DNA of 64,000 nt from Protula sp. h YS-2021 (GCA_949752745.1 OX457033.1:20456066-20520065), one strand, 5' to 3'; positions 25,011 to 35,064 are shown, numbered from the stretch's first letter. Notes: generated from the letters alone by a model not told the origin. Made by a program: numbers and translations.

Positions 25011-25962
25011 TTTAGTTCATTAAACAGTTAAAATATGGAATTCTGTTATCGCCCTCCCAGTCTGTTGTATTTCGAGTGCATCTAAATTTTCAACTCCCCC
25101 CCCCCTCCTCTGTGTTCACTTTTTTCCGCTGAAAAAAAAAACACACACACACAATCAACAAACTTTTCGGATTGCCAAACTTGATTGCTCCTTTTTCTGG
25201 AATCTCCTTTAAAAAAATCGTCTGTTTAGGCCGGTCTTTCTAAATATAGCAGTTTACTTGAGAGGGATCTGTATTCTTTGTGGTTTTGAGCCGAACATGC
25301 CTATCACTTTGAAGACCAAGAGCTTTATGACCTTTCTCAAGTGATATCACTTCGCTTAGAAAAAGTGAATCACCTTTCTATTTTTGAGTCTTGCATTCTG
25401 TGCGTTTTTTAATTTACAGAGCCAGATATCTGCTTCAAATTCGCCATTTTAGTAGCAGGGTTTAAAAGCCGATCTCGTCCACACGAGAAGCTGTACGAGA
25501 AGATGATCGAGATCCCGACACTCCACGTCTACGGCGAGACTGACGCCGTGATACAACAAGGTGACGTCATCAGACAAGTGTCATGCATGTTTTATGCTAT
25601 TTGTGCGAATCGTGTTGATGTATTTAAACTGTTATTTAAACTCAATTTAAATGACCTTGTAAAATGTAGACTACATTTGTCGACTGAGGCACGGAGGCGC
25701 CTTACTGTTAAGAAAATGGGGGTCAATTTTGCAATTAAGTAAATTAAATGTAAATGTTCATAAATAACAGGTTTATGATGCTGGAATGTATATTGTGTAG
25801 GTGCGTGTCATGGTTTCAGAAATGAGTGTAGATTTACTGCAGTATTTCAAGGAGCCGGTGATATTACAACACACTGGCGGCCATTTTGTTCCCGCATCTG
25901 CGCCCCAAAAAACAGTTTACGTGCAGTTTCTTCAGAACATGATAGACGAACTTTTAATTTAA
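18275..25962 (+). CDS. OVCA2: OVCA2/FSH1-family serine hydrolase, complete, eight exons
   Basis: Exons are 18275-18304, 18721-18743, 20352-20422, 21452-21511, 21781-21899, 23945-24026, 25420-25560 and 25820-25962. They total 669 nt, giving 222 residues, close to human OVCA2 (227). It is an alpha/beta-hydrolase of the FSH1 family, a predicted cytosolic esterase. Family signatures appear in order: ILCIHGYR (strand 1), SKRTGAFRKLVKK, RGWWF, GPFDGVLGFSQGAS (nucleophile Ser111), HVYGETD (Asp170) and TGGHFVPA (His197), so the triad is complete. The start is the ATG of MASGQEKKLK; a four-codon upstream ATG frame sits at 18263. The second exon is a 23-nt microexon. The exon ending at 21899 needs either a GC donor or a GT donor 27 nt further on; both keep the frame, and the first gives the family's usual spacing. 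Identity is firm; the substrate cannot be inferred. Confidence 0.93.
18945..19500 (+). repeat. Two dispersed GTCCGT-leader repeats in an OVCA2 intron
   Basis: The first copy starts near 18950 with CCCCCACGGAGGGATATAGC and a GTCCGTGTGTCCG tract, then CTGTATCTCCAAAACTATAG and GTCGGATTGTTTTGATGTAT. The second, near 19130, begins CCAGGGGGAGACTATATAGT and has a GT-rich tract, CAAGATCTCGAGAGAACGAA and GTCGGATCGACTTCAAACTT. It then continues with unrelated sequence containing two TGACATCATTACG / ACGTCATCACG echoes. They share layout with the repeat at 2058-2332. Confidence 0.5.
19877..20095. repeat. Degenerate short tandem repeat in OVCA2 intron
   Basis: About four units of 50-65 bp share 'gcgaccac..tccggacacgg' and GATAAAAAGAC, for example CTACCACTTTCCAGATCCGG and CGACCACTTTCCAGGCCCTG, each followed by GATAAAAA. 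The array lies in the intron before exon 3, next to a GGGGG-rich patch at 19690-19735. Confidence 0.65.
20493..20612 (-). repeat. Dispersed repeat, inverted relative to the copy at 39565-39690
   Basis: The reverse complement of this stretch aligns with 39565-39690. Both carry GACTT.AGATACAC, AAAAGGCAT, AAAGTAGGCTCA, a TTCTTCCACTTTA-like block, GAAGAAA and a CAGTTTAAAC-like end. Identity looks like roughly three-quarters to four-fifths by eye. It lies just 3' of OVCA2 exon 3. Confidence 0.65.
22930..23128 (-). pseudogene. Tc1/IS630-like transposase N-terminal relic
   Basis: On the minus strand a frame begins MVKTREISKVRRGMIIGQLQ at 23124 and, after a frameshift, continues ARALGTTQSSASKVYEEI. 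This resembles the helix-turn-helix start of Tc1-like transposases (basic leader, 'R..II..', then 'A..LG.S.S.V...'). A stop follows near 22978. Only about 60 codons remain and no terminal repeats were found. It lies in the OVCA2 intron before exon 6. Confidence 0.45.
24949..25008. repeat. (AT)n microsatellite
   Basis: A pure AT run of about 60 bp lies in the OVCA2 intron between exons 6 and 7. Confidence 0.95.
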
Positions 25963-26046
25963 CCAAAGTAATAGCGATAATATAGAGCATGTGGTTATGC
26001 GTGTGAATTATTCCTGAATCTAGTTTTTATTCCCCGTGGTTTCTAT

Positions 26047-26104
26047 GTGTGTGTGTGTGTGTGGGGGAGGGGGGGGGGGGGAGGAGGAGGAGGGGGGGGG
26101 GGGT
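26047..26104. repeat. GT and poly-G microsatellite
   Basis: A (GT)n tract passes into long G runs broken by A and GGA. Similar long G/C runs occur at 10173, 23477, 23758, 24065, 26698, 32150, 32349, 36448 and 36904. They account for the open proline- or glycine-rich frames seen around them. Confidence 0.85.
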
Positions 26105-26312
26105 GCGAGGAGCAGGACGGGTATAGCTTGTTTTGATTTCTTGCACGATGAAAATGTATACAGTGTATATCGGTGACGTGCAATGTCGTGTCTTTTTCAA
26201 ATCGATCAAAAATCAAGCTAAAATACTTAGTTGAATTTGGATGCAAGTGAAATGTGTTCTCCTCTTGCTTTCAGCGTTATCATTTTAAGAATTTATAGTC
26301 GGGAAACAGAGA

Positions 26313-26318
26313 AATAAA
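26313..26318 (+). terminator. Candidate OVCA2 polyadenylation signal (AATAAA)
   Basis: AATAAA lies 351 bp after the stop codon at 25960-25962 and is followed by TTTTAAAAAAGT and a T-rich stretch. It would give a short 3' UTR containing the GT/G-run microsatellite at 26047-26104. Confidence 0.55.
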
Positions 26319-26319
26319 T

Positions 26320-26966
26320 TTTAAAAAAGTCTTCTTATTTTTATTTTTTGTCTACGCATGTGGAAATGTTTGTCAGTTGAAGCTGGCTTCATGCTGTGTC
26401 GGCGATTCGTACATTGTTTCGAGTCTAGTTTTATGTGGGAGTGGGAAAATAGAGGAATGGAGAACGCACCCTATGTTGTGCCGTGACATTTGTATACCTT
26501 CGGTGGCCGTGCTGTGTGTTGTGCCGTGACATTTGTATACCTTCGTGAGTGCGTTGCAGGCGTTGGCTCTGAATCACGGCGGAGAAGAAAGTGTACGAAC
26601 CCCACCCAGCCCCCCTTCCCCCCAAAAAATCGAAAGCAAAGACGCAAAGTTGCATTCCGAGTCCTCCCAGACTGTTGAGTAGTGTGGGCATGAGTTCGGG
26701 GGGGGGGGGGGGTGGGAAGGGGAGGGGGCATGGAGTAACGGGCTTAACCCAGATTGGACGCCGTGATGCGGGAGGGGGTGTGAAGAGGTCACGGATTCGC
26801 CTCCCCAAAATACACAAATGAAAGGGGTGAGATTGCATTAGGTGTACAGACTAGTGACCCAACAATGCTAGCATAGGACGCATAGTTAGAATGCTTGCAT
26901 AATTGGGAGGCACAGTTAAAATGCCAGCGCAGCACGCTAATAAACTGGACGAAGGGTCAATGCTGG
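26320..26966. other. Intergenic stretch with a 43-bp duplication and G runs
   Basis: GTGCCGTGACATTTGTATAC occurs at 26478 and again at 26521, a 43-bp shift. C- and G-runs near 26605-26735 leave both strands open and create spurious Pro-rich frames. I see no gene. Confidence 0.6.
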
Positions 26967-26967
26967 T

Positions 26968-27139
26968 GATATTTAACACTTGGCAAGACGAAGTCTTGCG
27001 ACGAGTTATATGCTTTGGTATTAGGGCACCCGTGAGATTTTCATCGTTGTTTTTGCCCAGCTTACGTTACACATAAGCTGGGATATTCCTATCGGTTTGC
27101 GAGTGGCGTCCGTTAGTTAGTTAGTTGTTTATTTAGTAA
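26968..27139. repeat. Array-flanking repeat unit, copy 1
   Basis: It begins TAACACTTGGCAAGACGAAG, runs through GGGCACCCGTGAGATTTTCA and TCGTTGTTTTTGCCCAG, then a GGCGTCCGTTAGTTAGTTAG tract, and leads directly into satellite B. A second copy lies at 31770-31990, so related sequence borders the B-C block on both sides. Confidence 0.7.
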
Positions 27140-29288
27140 TCTTTGTTTCAAAATGCATCTCCTCCTACAGTTTTGATCCGATGTCATTTATTTGTGGTGT
27201 GAGGCATCTCCAAGGGGTCGTGCACACGGCTTGTGCTTTTCTATTCGATCGGGTGATTTTTTGAAATTTTGGGTAATTTTTGAAGAAAAATTTTTAAAAT
27301 GTATCTCCTCCTACATATGTCATTTATTTTTGGTATCAGGCACCCCGAAAGGGTCATGCATACGGCTTATGTTTTTTTAGTCGATCAGACAATTTTGTAT
27401 TTTTGGGGAATTTTTGAAGCAAAAATTTCGAAAATAATTCAAAATGCATCTACTCCTACAATTTTGAGTCGATGTCATTTATTTTTGGTGTGAGGCATCC
27501 GTAAGGGGTCGTGTATACGGCTTGTGCTTTTCTATTCTATCAGGTGATTTTTTTTATTTTTGGAGAATTTTTGAAGAAAAAATTTTAAAATGTATCTCCT
27601 ACATTTTTTACCCGATGTCATTTATTTTTGGTATGAGGTACCTCTAAAGGGTCATGCATACGGCTTGTGCTTTTTTAGTTGATCGGACAATTTTTGTATT
27701 TTTGGGGAATTTTTGAAGCAAAAATTTCGAAAATAATTCAAAATGCATCTACTCCTACAATTTTGAGTCGATGTTGTTTATTTTTGGCGTAAGCATCCCT
27801 AAGAGGTCCTGCATATGGCTTGTGCTTTTCTAGTAGATCGGGTAATTTTTGAATTTTTGAAGAAAAATGTTTAAAATGTATCTCCTCTTACATTTTGACC
27901 CGATGCCATTTATTTTTTGGTATGGGGCACCCCTAAAGGGTCATGCATGCGGCTTGTGTTTTGTTTTAGTCGATCGGAGTATTTTTGTATTTTGGGGAAA
28001 TTTCTGAAGGAAAAATTTCGATAATAATTCAAAATGCATCTCCTCTTACAATTTTGATTCAATGTCATTTATTTTTGGTGTGAGGCATCCCTAAGTGATC
28101 GCGCATACGGCTTTTTAGTCGATCGGGTGATTTTTTAATTTTGTGAGAATTTTTGAAGAAAACATTTTAAAATAAATTTCCTACATTTTTGACTCGATGT
28201 TATTTATTTTTGGTATGAGGCACCGCTAAATGGCCATGTATATGGCTTGTGCTTTTTAGTCGGTCGGATGATTTTTTTGGGGGAATTTTTGAACAAAAAA
28301 TTTCAAAATGTGTCTCCTCCTACATTTTGATCCGATGTCATTTATTTTTGGTATGAGGCACCCACATAGGATCGTGCATACGGCTTGTGCTTTTTAGTCA
28401 ATCGTACCATTTTTGTATTTTTGGGAAATTTTTAAAGCAAAAATTTCGAAAATAATTGAAAATTCATCTCCTGCTACTATTTTGATTCGATGCATTTATT
28501 TTTGGTGTGAGGCATCCCTAAGCGGTCGCACATGCGGCTTGTGCTTTTTTAGTCGATCGGGTGATTTTTGATTTTTTGGGGAACTTTTGAAGAAAAAATT
28601 TTAAAATGTATCTCCTACATTTTTTATCCGATGTCATTTATTTTTGGTATGAGGCACCCCTAAAGGGTCGTGCATACGGCTTGTGCTTTTTAGTCGATCG
28701 GACAATTTTTGTATTTTTAGGGAGCTTTCGAAGAAAAAACTTCAAATTGGATTTCCCCTACAGTTTTTATCCGATTTCATTTATTTTTGGAATGAGGCAT
28801 CCTTAGGTAGGTTGTTCGGGCATATGGCCTGTACTATTTGACGCGACTTAGGAATTTTTTTATTCTGGGGTAATTTTGGAGCAAAATACCTCAAAATGCA
28901 TCTTCTACAGTTTTGATCATTTATTTTGGGGCTGAGGCATGCTTAGGGTGTCGTGAATACGGCCTGTGCTTTTTGAGTCGATCAGGAACTTTTGGGGAAT
29001 TTTTGAAGAAAAAAATTCAAAATGCACTTCCTCCTACAAATTTTTATCAGATTTCATTTATTTTTGATATGTGCCGTCTCTAGGGTATCATGCATGCAGC
29101 TTGCGCTTTTTGAGTGAATTGGAAAACTGTTTAATTTTTTCAGAATGTTTGAAAAAAAAAAAAAATATTTATTTTTGATATGTGCCATCTCTAGGGGGTC
29201 ATGCATGCGGCTTGCGCTTTTTGAGTGAATTGGAAATTTTTGATTTTTTTCGGAATTTTTGAAAAAAATTAAATGAATCTAATCCTAC
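27140..29288. repeat. Satellite B: about 15 units of roughly 142 bp
   Basis: A unit runs AAAATGCATCTCCTCCTACA, 'attttgatccgatgtcattt', ATTTTTGGTATGAGGCACCC, 'ctaaagggtcatgcatacgg', CTTGTGCTTTTTAGTCGATC, 'ggacaatttttgtatttttg' and GGGAATTTTTGAAGAAAAAT. The CGGCTTGTGC core recurs about every 140 bp between 27225 and 29215. Two unit types (AAGG with TATG against AAGA with GCGT details) partly alternate in the first half. Units degrade and shorten towards 29.2 kb. Confidence 0.9.
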
Positions 29289-30770
29289 AGCGCATCAACA
29301 CAAGTTAAATGAACTTGGGCAGTAGTCAGATTTAACAAACGCACATCGACGTAAGTTACATAAGCATGCTCAGTAGTCCAAAAATAAGCACTGCGCATCG
29401 ATGCAAGTTAAATAAACATGCGCATTGGTCCGAAATGTGAACCGCACATCGATGGAAGATAATAATTTTGCACTGGTCCAAAATAAGCACCGCGCATCAA
29501 CGTAAGATAATTAAATATGCGCACTGGTCCGAAAAAAGGAACCGCGCATTAACGCAAATTAAATAAACATGCGCAATGGCCCGAAATGTTAACTGCGTAT
29601 CGACGGAAGTTAAATAAAAATGCGAACTGGCCCAAAATAAGCACGGCGCAAGTTAAGGGAAAAGAACCACGCATCGACGCAAGTTGAATAGACATGCGCA
29701 GTGGTCCGAAGAAAGAACCACGAGCTGAATAGACATAAGAGTTGGGCATCAACGGGACTTAAATAAACACGCGTACTAGTCTGAAATGCCAATCGCGTGT
29801 CAACGCAAGTTAAATGAACTGCGCACTGGTCCGAAATGCGAATCGCACATCAACACAACCTAAAGAAACAAGTACACTGGTCCAAAATGCGAAACGGATA
29901 TCAACGCAAGTTAAATAAACATGCACAGTGCTCCGAAATGAGAACCACGCATCAACGCAAGTTAAATAAACATTTGCACTGGTCCAAAATAAGTACCGCG
30001 CATCAACACAAGTTAAATAAATATGCGCACTGGTCCAAAATGCTAACCGCTCATTAACGCAAGCTAAATAGACACACCCTGGTTAGAAATGGGAACCAAG
30101 CATTAACGCAAGTTAAAAAAAACATGCACACTGGTCCGACATACGAACCGAACATCAGCACAAGCTAAATAAGCAAGCGCATTGGCCCAAAATAAGCACC
30201 GTGCATCAACGCAAGTTAAATGAACATGCGCAATGGTTCGAAATGCGAACTGCGCATTAACGCAACTTAAATCACCATCATCATGGTTTCGCTTGTATAG
30301 CGCTCATTTAGCCTTGCCACTGAGCGCACATCAGTTACGAAATATAATAGGCTTCTCGGAATAAGTGTAAATAACATGCGCAGTATTCAAAATAAGAACT
30401 GCGCATCAACGCAACTGCGTACTGGTCCAGAAAAAGAACCGCACATCAACTCAAGTCCAAGAAATATGCGCATTGGCCTGAAATAAGTACCGCGCATCGA
30501 CGCACGTTACATAAACACGCGCAGTAGTTCAAAATGCGAACCACGCGCCATCGCAAGTTAAATAAATATTTGCAGTGATCCGAAATAAGAACCGCACATC
30601 AACACAAGGTAAATAAACATGCGTGCGGGTCAGAAACCGCGCATAAACGCAAGTTAAATAAACATATGCACTGATCCAAAATGAGAGCCGCGCGTTCTTG
30701 TCTGAATAAGAACCGCGCATCGAGGCAAGTTACATAAATATGCGCACTGGTCCGAAATGTTGTTCGAAGG
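29288..30770. repeat. Satellite C: about 28 units of roughly 52 bp
   Basis: The unit is 'accgcgcatcaacgcaagtt' followed by AAATAAACATGCGCACTGGT and 'ccgaaatgcga'. It begins abruptly at the end of satellite B. One stretch at about 30272-30370 is foreign: ATCATCATGGTTTCGCTTGT plus ATAGCGCTCATTTAGCCTTG resembles the 3' tail of CR1/L2-type retroelements. Open frames such as 29836-30057 are by-products of the period. Confidence 0.9.
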
Positions 30771-30775
30771 TATCT

Positions 30776-32019
30776 ATGGCAGACTATCCAGTCTACCAGA
30801 GATACAAAAAATCTGTTTCCTTTTTTTCTGGGAAACAAAACTTTGTATGCATTTATCGGTCTATGTTCTGATCCGGTGCTAAATTAATTATTGAGCTAGC
30901 CTTTTGCCTTTAATCTTTTGAAGCCTAATTTTTCAGGGAAATTCCCGTGCTCATGCACGCTAGAATTGGTCTTATTGCTATTCGTAAGCTGGGACTTTGT
31001 CCTTGGACAAACTTGTTTTTTCTTCAAAGTCGCCCGTAATTTTTTCGTCATTTTGTTATCACAACTCATAAAAAAACTACTGGTTTGATTGACACCAAAC
31101 TTTGGAATCATATAGAACTTGATCAAAACGAGTTCTATCAATGTCTTTACATTATTATCTTTGTTTTCAAGGTCAAATTAATACACAAAGACAGTTTATT
31201 TTCCCTGCCTTTACTGCCTGCATGGTGAACGATCCATACAAAGCAAAATCTTACTGTGCGCTGTTGCAGTTACATAACACTTAAGGCCTCTTGCTGTAAA
31301 CACTGTGGAAGCTTTGGGGCATTGCTAAAAACTATCAATATTTTATTTCATTAGTAAGGTTGTTTTCAAGGTCAAATCAATACGCAAACGCACGGTATTT
31401 TCCTTTCTTTTGTCGCTATAATCGTTGCATCTGCCTTAACTTGGGGCTCATCTATGAGGTAAGACACCACGTGAACAAGAGCCTAAATACTGGTAATGAA
31501 AATGAACTGTTCAATTGCCAAGTGTTTATTTCGCTAATAGTTTGCGAAATCGGTTCTCGTTTTGAAATGCAATACACTTTTCGTTTCTGTTGCTGCAATG
31601 GAGAGATTACAAAGGCCGGGGTGTACATTGTCAGAGGGCTGGTTCACTGAATGCAACTGAAGAATGTCATGCAAACATTTTTGTGTTTTAGTAGACCGGC
31701 CGACTTTGTACGAATGTACCTATGCATACAGTTGCTTGAATTTCTTCACCTATAGTTTTGATAGGATTGCTTTTTAACACTTGGCAAGAAGAAGTCGTGC
31801 GAAGAGTTACATGTTTTAGTATTGGGGCACCCGCGGAAATTTTCATCGTTTTTTCCTACAGTCGCCCGTGATTTTGCCCGTGATTTTGTCATCAGAACTC
31901 GTCAGAAACTACTGGTCCGATTGGCACCAAACTTTAGAATAATATAGAACTTGATCTAAACGCGTTCTATCAATATATTTTTTTCATTCATGGCCAATTT
32001 CATTTTTTTTTCATTCATG
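30776..32019. repeat. Array-flanking repeat units, copies 2 and 3
   Basis: Two related copies lie here. The 31025-31150 copy has AGTCGCCCGTAATTTTTTCG, TTTGATTGACACCAAACTTT and ATATAGAACTTGATC. The 31770-31990 copy starts TAACACTTGGCAAGAAGAAG and then has AGTCGCCCGTGATTTTGCCC, GTCCGATTGGCACCAAACTT and ATATAGAACTTGATC. The TAACACTTGGCAAGA start matches 26968. Between the copies (31200-31770) I see no gene or element. Confidence 0.7.
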
Positions 32020-32764
32020 GCAGTTTAAAAATTTTCCTTGTCAGTTTTCAAAATGCTTCTTTTCCCATAATTTTTATCAGATTTTTCACTAGGAAAGCCT
32101 CTCTTGAAAAAAATGCCTTTTTTTGCGATACACCTGAAAGTGACTAAATTGAGGGGGGGGGGGGGGGGGGGGATTTTAGGCCAGCCGACTAGGTCGGACT
32201 GGTCTTATCCTATCAATAGAATGCTTCTCCTTTAAAATGATTCTCCTTCAGTTTTGATTGGATTCCTCTCAAATTTTACACGAATGTTCTCTAGACTGGT
32301 CTCTCTTTAAAAATGATTTTTTTGACGATCCGCCCAAAATTGGCTAAATGGGGGGGGGGGGGGGGGGGGCATTTGAAATTTTTCGGTTGCCAATTTTCAA
32401 AATGCTTCTTCTCAAACATTTTTGATCAGATTCTCTTCAAATTTTGTACGAATATTCCCTAGGTAGGCCTCTTTTAAAATATTACTCATTTTGGCGATTC
32501 GCCAAAAATGGGCTAAATGGGGGCATTTTTTATTGTTTTGGTGTCTAATTTTCAAAATGCTTCTCTCCCACAATTTTGATGATATTCCTTTCTTGAATGG
32601 TTGTTCTCTAAGAAGGTCTCTCTTGAAAAATATATTTTTTGGCGAACTGCCAAAAATTGGCTAAATATTGGGCATTCAAAATTTTTTGTTGCCAAATTTC
32701 AAAATGCTTCTTTTTCAAACAATTTTAATAAGATTCTCTTCAAATTTTGCGCGAATGTAATGTA
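32020..32764. repeat. Satellite D: about 4.5 units of roughly 165 bp, sharing satellite A's palindrome
   Basis: Units contain 'ttttcaaaatgcttcttctc', TTTTGATCAGATTCTCTTCA, 'aattttgtacgaatgttccc', TAGGTAGGCCTCTCTT, then GGCGATTCGCCAAAAATTGG and CTAAATGGGGGCATTT. Poly-G runs at about 32150 and 32349 expand the GGGGG part. The palindromic block is the same one that defines satellite A, 16 kb away. Confidence 0.85.
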
Positions 32765-33014
32765 AAAACTTGACTCCATGACGATTAAATCTTTTCATGT
32801 GTGTTTATGAACTGGATGCGTATATACATTACTTTTTGCACACACTGTTCACACTGTGTCCATGGTCCACAGTGTTGCTATCCATTACTCCTCCTTCACA
32901 ACAAGCGCTTGCACACCGTATTTTTACAGGAATATGATTTGTAGTTTTATTTTCATTTTCTTGGCAACAACATGACTCTTTATGCCATGTTAAAATTTTC
33001 CCATCCTTCTGGAA

Positions 33015-34180
33015 ACGGACTTTGATGATGCTGTTTCATTTCTTTTGCAATATCTTCACGAGTTGTCTTTTTGCTAAAAACAGTTTTTTTTTAAATATTA
33101 GAATCTACAATTTCCTGGATAAGCGGATTCCAACCATGTGGTAGTTCTCCTAGTTCTTTTCTTTTTGTAGCGACTAATGCTTCTTTCAACAAATTGATGC
33201 TGTTGGAATTGATGATGACATCACCCGAAATCAACACAAGTTCATTCTTCTTTGTCCATTTCGTACCATGTTTCCTACGTTCTACCAGAAGTTGTGTTAC
33301 TTTCACATAAACCAGCCTCGGTGGCCTAGTGGTTAGAGTGTCCGCCTCGAGACTGGAAGACCATGGGTTCAAACCCCTATCGGGTCATACCTAAGACTTT
33401 AAAATTGGGACTCCTCCTTGCTACCCTGTGAGGCACTCCACATGTAAGGGTTAGAAAGAGGGCTGGAATGCCCCATTTCAGTATAATGTGACAGGGGGAT
33501 CCCGATATGACCATAGCAGTTGAAAGGGATCTAAAGAACAATACAATACAATACTTTCACATGACATCTAGGTTGAAAATGGTTTAGAAATGAAACTTTT
33601 CTGCAGCAGCTACTGCAGAAGACTTTTGTGGCTGTGATTGAATTGTTCGTAAATGACGGCTAAGAAGTTGTGACATTTCTGCAGCAGTTTCACGATTTCG
33701 GTTCTTTTTCAAAAGTTTATTCACTTTAACTTTAATACTATCATTTGAAGGTTGACTTGATAGTAATTTTCTATATTCTGACTCATGAATCAGTACCATT
33801 TTCAATGCATTTTTCATTTTAGTAGCAAATGACCTAATAATGAAAGTGCAGTTCCAGCAAAGGTTCCAACAAATCCTCATTTTTGGTTTAATAACTTCTT
33901 TTTACGACTGAGTGAAGTTTTCTTATCAGCCAGTTGTCGAATATTTTGTTGTTAATGTTTTAATTTTTTATACATATGTGGCTTCAACGGTAAGTGCAAA
34001 TGCAATATATTCAAGCACATTTGAAACAAACTGGCCAATTCATTTTTTGTTGCTTGCTTCAATAAGAATTTACGTCGTTTAGTACTGCTACGCGCTAATA
34101 AATGACTAAATGGTTGATTCGATTGAATTCGTTTAGACATCCCGACGTTCACTACCAAACTGTTGTAATTCTTCTTCATA
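33015..34180 (-). pseudogene. Polinton core-like small proteins (broken by SINE and stops)
   Basis: Minus-strand frames at 33952-34179, 33584-33880 and 33091-33372 read in series. The first begins with a 'MSKR.QSNQP..HLLA' type start followed by 'TKRRKFLLKQATKNELASL', a pattern common in small proteins beside Polinton capsid genes; the next region continues LRQLADKKTSLSRKKKLLNQ after a stop. The last frame ends in LPHGWNPLIQEIVD and, past a break, TTREDIAKEM and PFPEGWENF, which recur in copy B at 57640-57830. Function is not established; a DNA-associated capsid role is inference. Confidence 0.6.
33309..33551 (+). mobile_element. tRNA-derived SINE inserted in Polinton copy A
   Basis: The head is tRNA-like: an A-box-like GGCCTAGTGGTTAGAG (near 33323) and a B-box-like GGGTTCAAACCC (near 33365) at normal tRNA spacing. 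A non-tRNA body follows, ending in an ACAATACAATACAAT tail. Direct repeats TACTTTCACAT flank it at 33298-33308 and 33552-33562, so it is an intact target-primed insertion of about 243 bp. It is not a functional tRNA gene: there is no usable acceptor stem and the tail marks a SINE. Confidence 0.9.
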
Positions 34181-34790
34181 CACTATCTTATTAACATAAA
34201 CGTAATGTGTATCTCTTGGTAGAATTCCTATGCAATTAAGTAACTTATCTTCTGTCTTTGGTTTTAAGGAATAAATAACGATGAGGATTGCTTGTAGCAT
34301 CTTGATGTGCCTCAATGGGAAACTGAGATTTCCTTGGATACATTGACCGAACCAATGCGCTGATCTGTTGACTATCTCTTGGATTTTAAAGACGATAATG
34401 TAATGTCTACCTTAACTAATATACATTTTCTTTACTTGGTGAAACATATTGTACACGATGAAAATAATACTTAGACTTTTATGACTACTTCAAACAAGAA
34501 GAAGTCTGTTCATGCGTTCATCACTATGGCATTTGGTCATGAGATAATAAATAATGAGTAAGTTATTCTGTTTCGGATTGAAACGTTTTTCAATGTCCTC
34601 AGGAATACCTTGAAAAAATATTACTCCTTTCAGGGCTTTGTACAAGGCTGATCCGCAGCACAGAGCCACAAATTGTTTTTGGGAAAAGTTTATTGGTTTT
34701 TTGTTCAATGACTGCTTTCCCACGAGACGTTTTTCTACTACCTGTTGGACTAGAAACCATTCATGTAAACGGATGCGTCATGGCGCTTGA
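34133..34790 (-). pseudogene. Polinton packaging ATPase (FtsK/HerA type), decayed
   Basis: Near 34740 the Walker A region reads SPTGSRKTS, where the family has GPTGSGKT-like sequence, so a key glycine is now arginine; an in-frame stop lies just before it. The frame 34490-34723 carries LKGVIFFQGIPEDIEKRF and NNLLIIYYLMTKCHSDER. The Walker B acidic pair is replaced by two tyrosines. After further stops, LKPKTEDKLLNCIGILPRDT and HYVYVNK (34133-34315) match the family C terminus. The order and spacing fit the Polinton/adenovirus-like genome-packaging ATPase. It cannot be active as read. Confidence 0.8.
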
Positions 34791-34961
34791 ATATCAGACT
34801 TCGTGACCTAACTATTAAATTTTTATGCCAGCCTAACCACTTGACCAATAATTCGTTCACATCTCGTCTTTTTCGCGTCTTCTTGGTGTTGATAAATCCT
34901 GAATCAATATCACAGGCATTCCCTGGCAAACTCAGTTCTTCACATTCACTTAAAAAACATT

Positions 34962-35030
34962 ACTTACTTAGGCCCGTAGCCCTTGGATAAGCATAGGCCA
35001 TCGACGACACCTCGCCAGCGCCAGTCATCC
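34962..35030 (-). mobile_element. 69-bp LINE 3'-end stub with target-site duplication
   Basis: The minus strand reads into WRWRGVVDGLCLSKGYGPK and ends in a TAAGTAAGT tail, which looks like the last codons and 3' repeat of a non-LTR retrotransposon ORF2. Perfect 8-bp direct repeats AAAACATT flank it (34954-34961 and 35031-35038). Copy B lacks the insert at the equivalent site (near 60525), which confirms a clean insertion into copy A. Confidence 0.75.
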
Positions 35031-35064
35031 AAAACATTGGATGACTCGATTTCTTTGTATTGTC

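Noticed and set aside
26431..26838. Proline-rich frames on both strands
   Set aside because: They come from C/G homopolymer runs and have no homology or codon structure.
29836..30057. 73-codon frame in satellite C
   Set aside because: It is a translation of the 52-bp repeat; flanking units break the frame.
33311..33385. Possible tRNA gene
   Set aside because: A and B boxes are present, but the unit has a SINE tail and target-site duplications and no proper acceptor stem.
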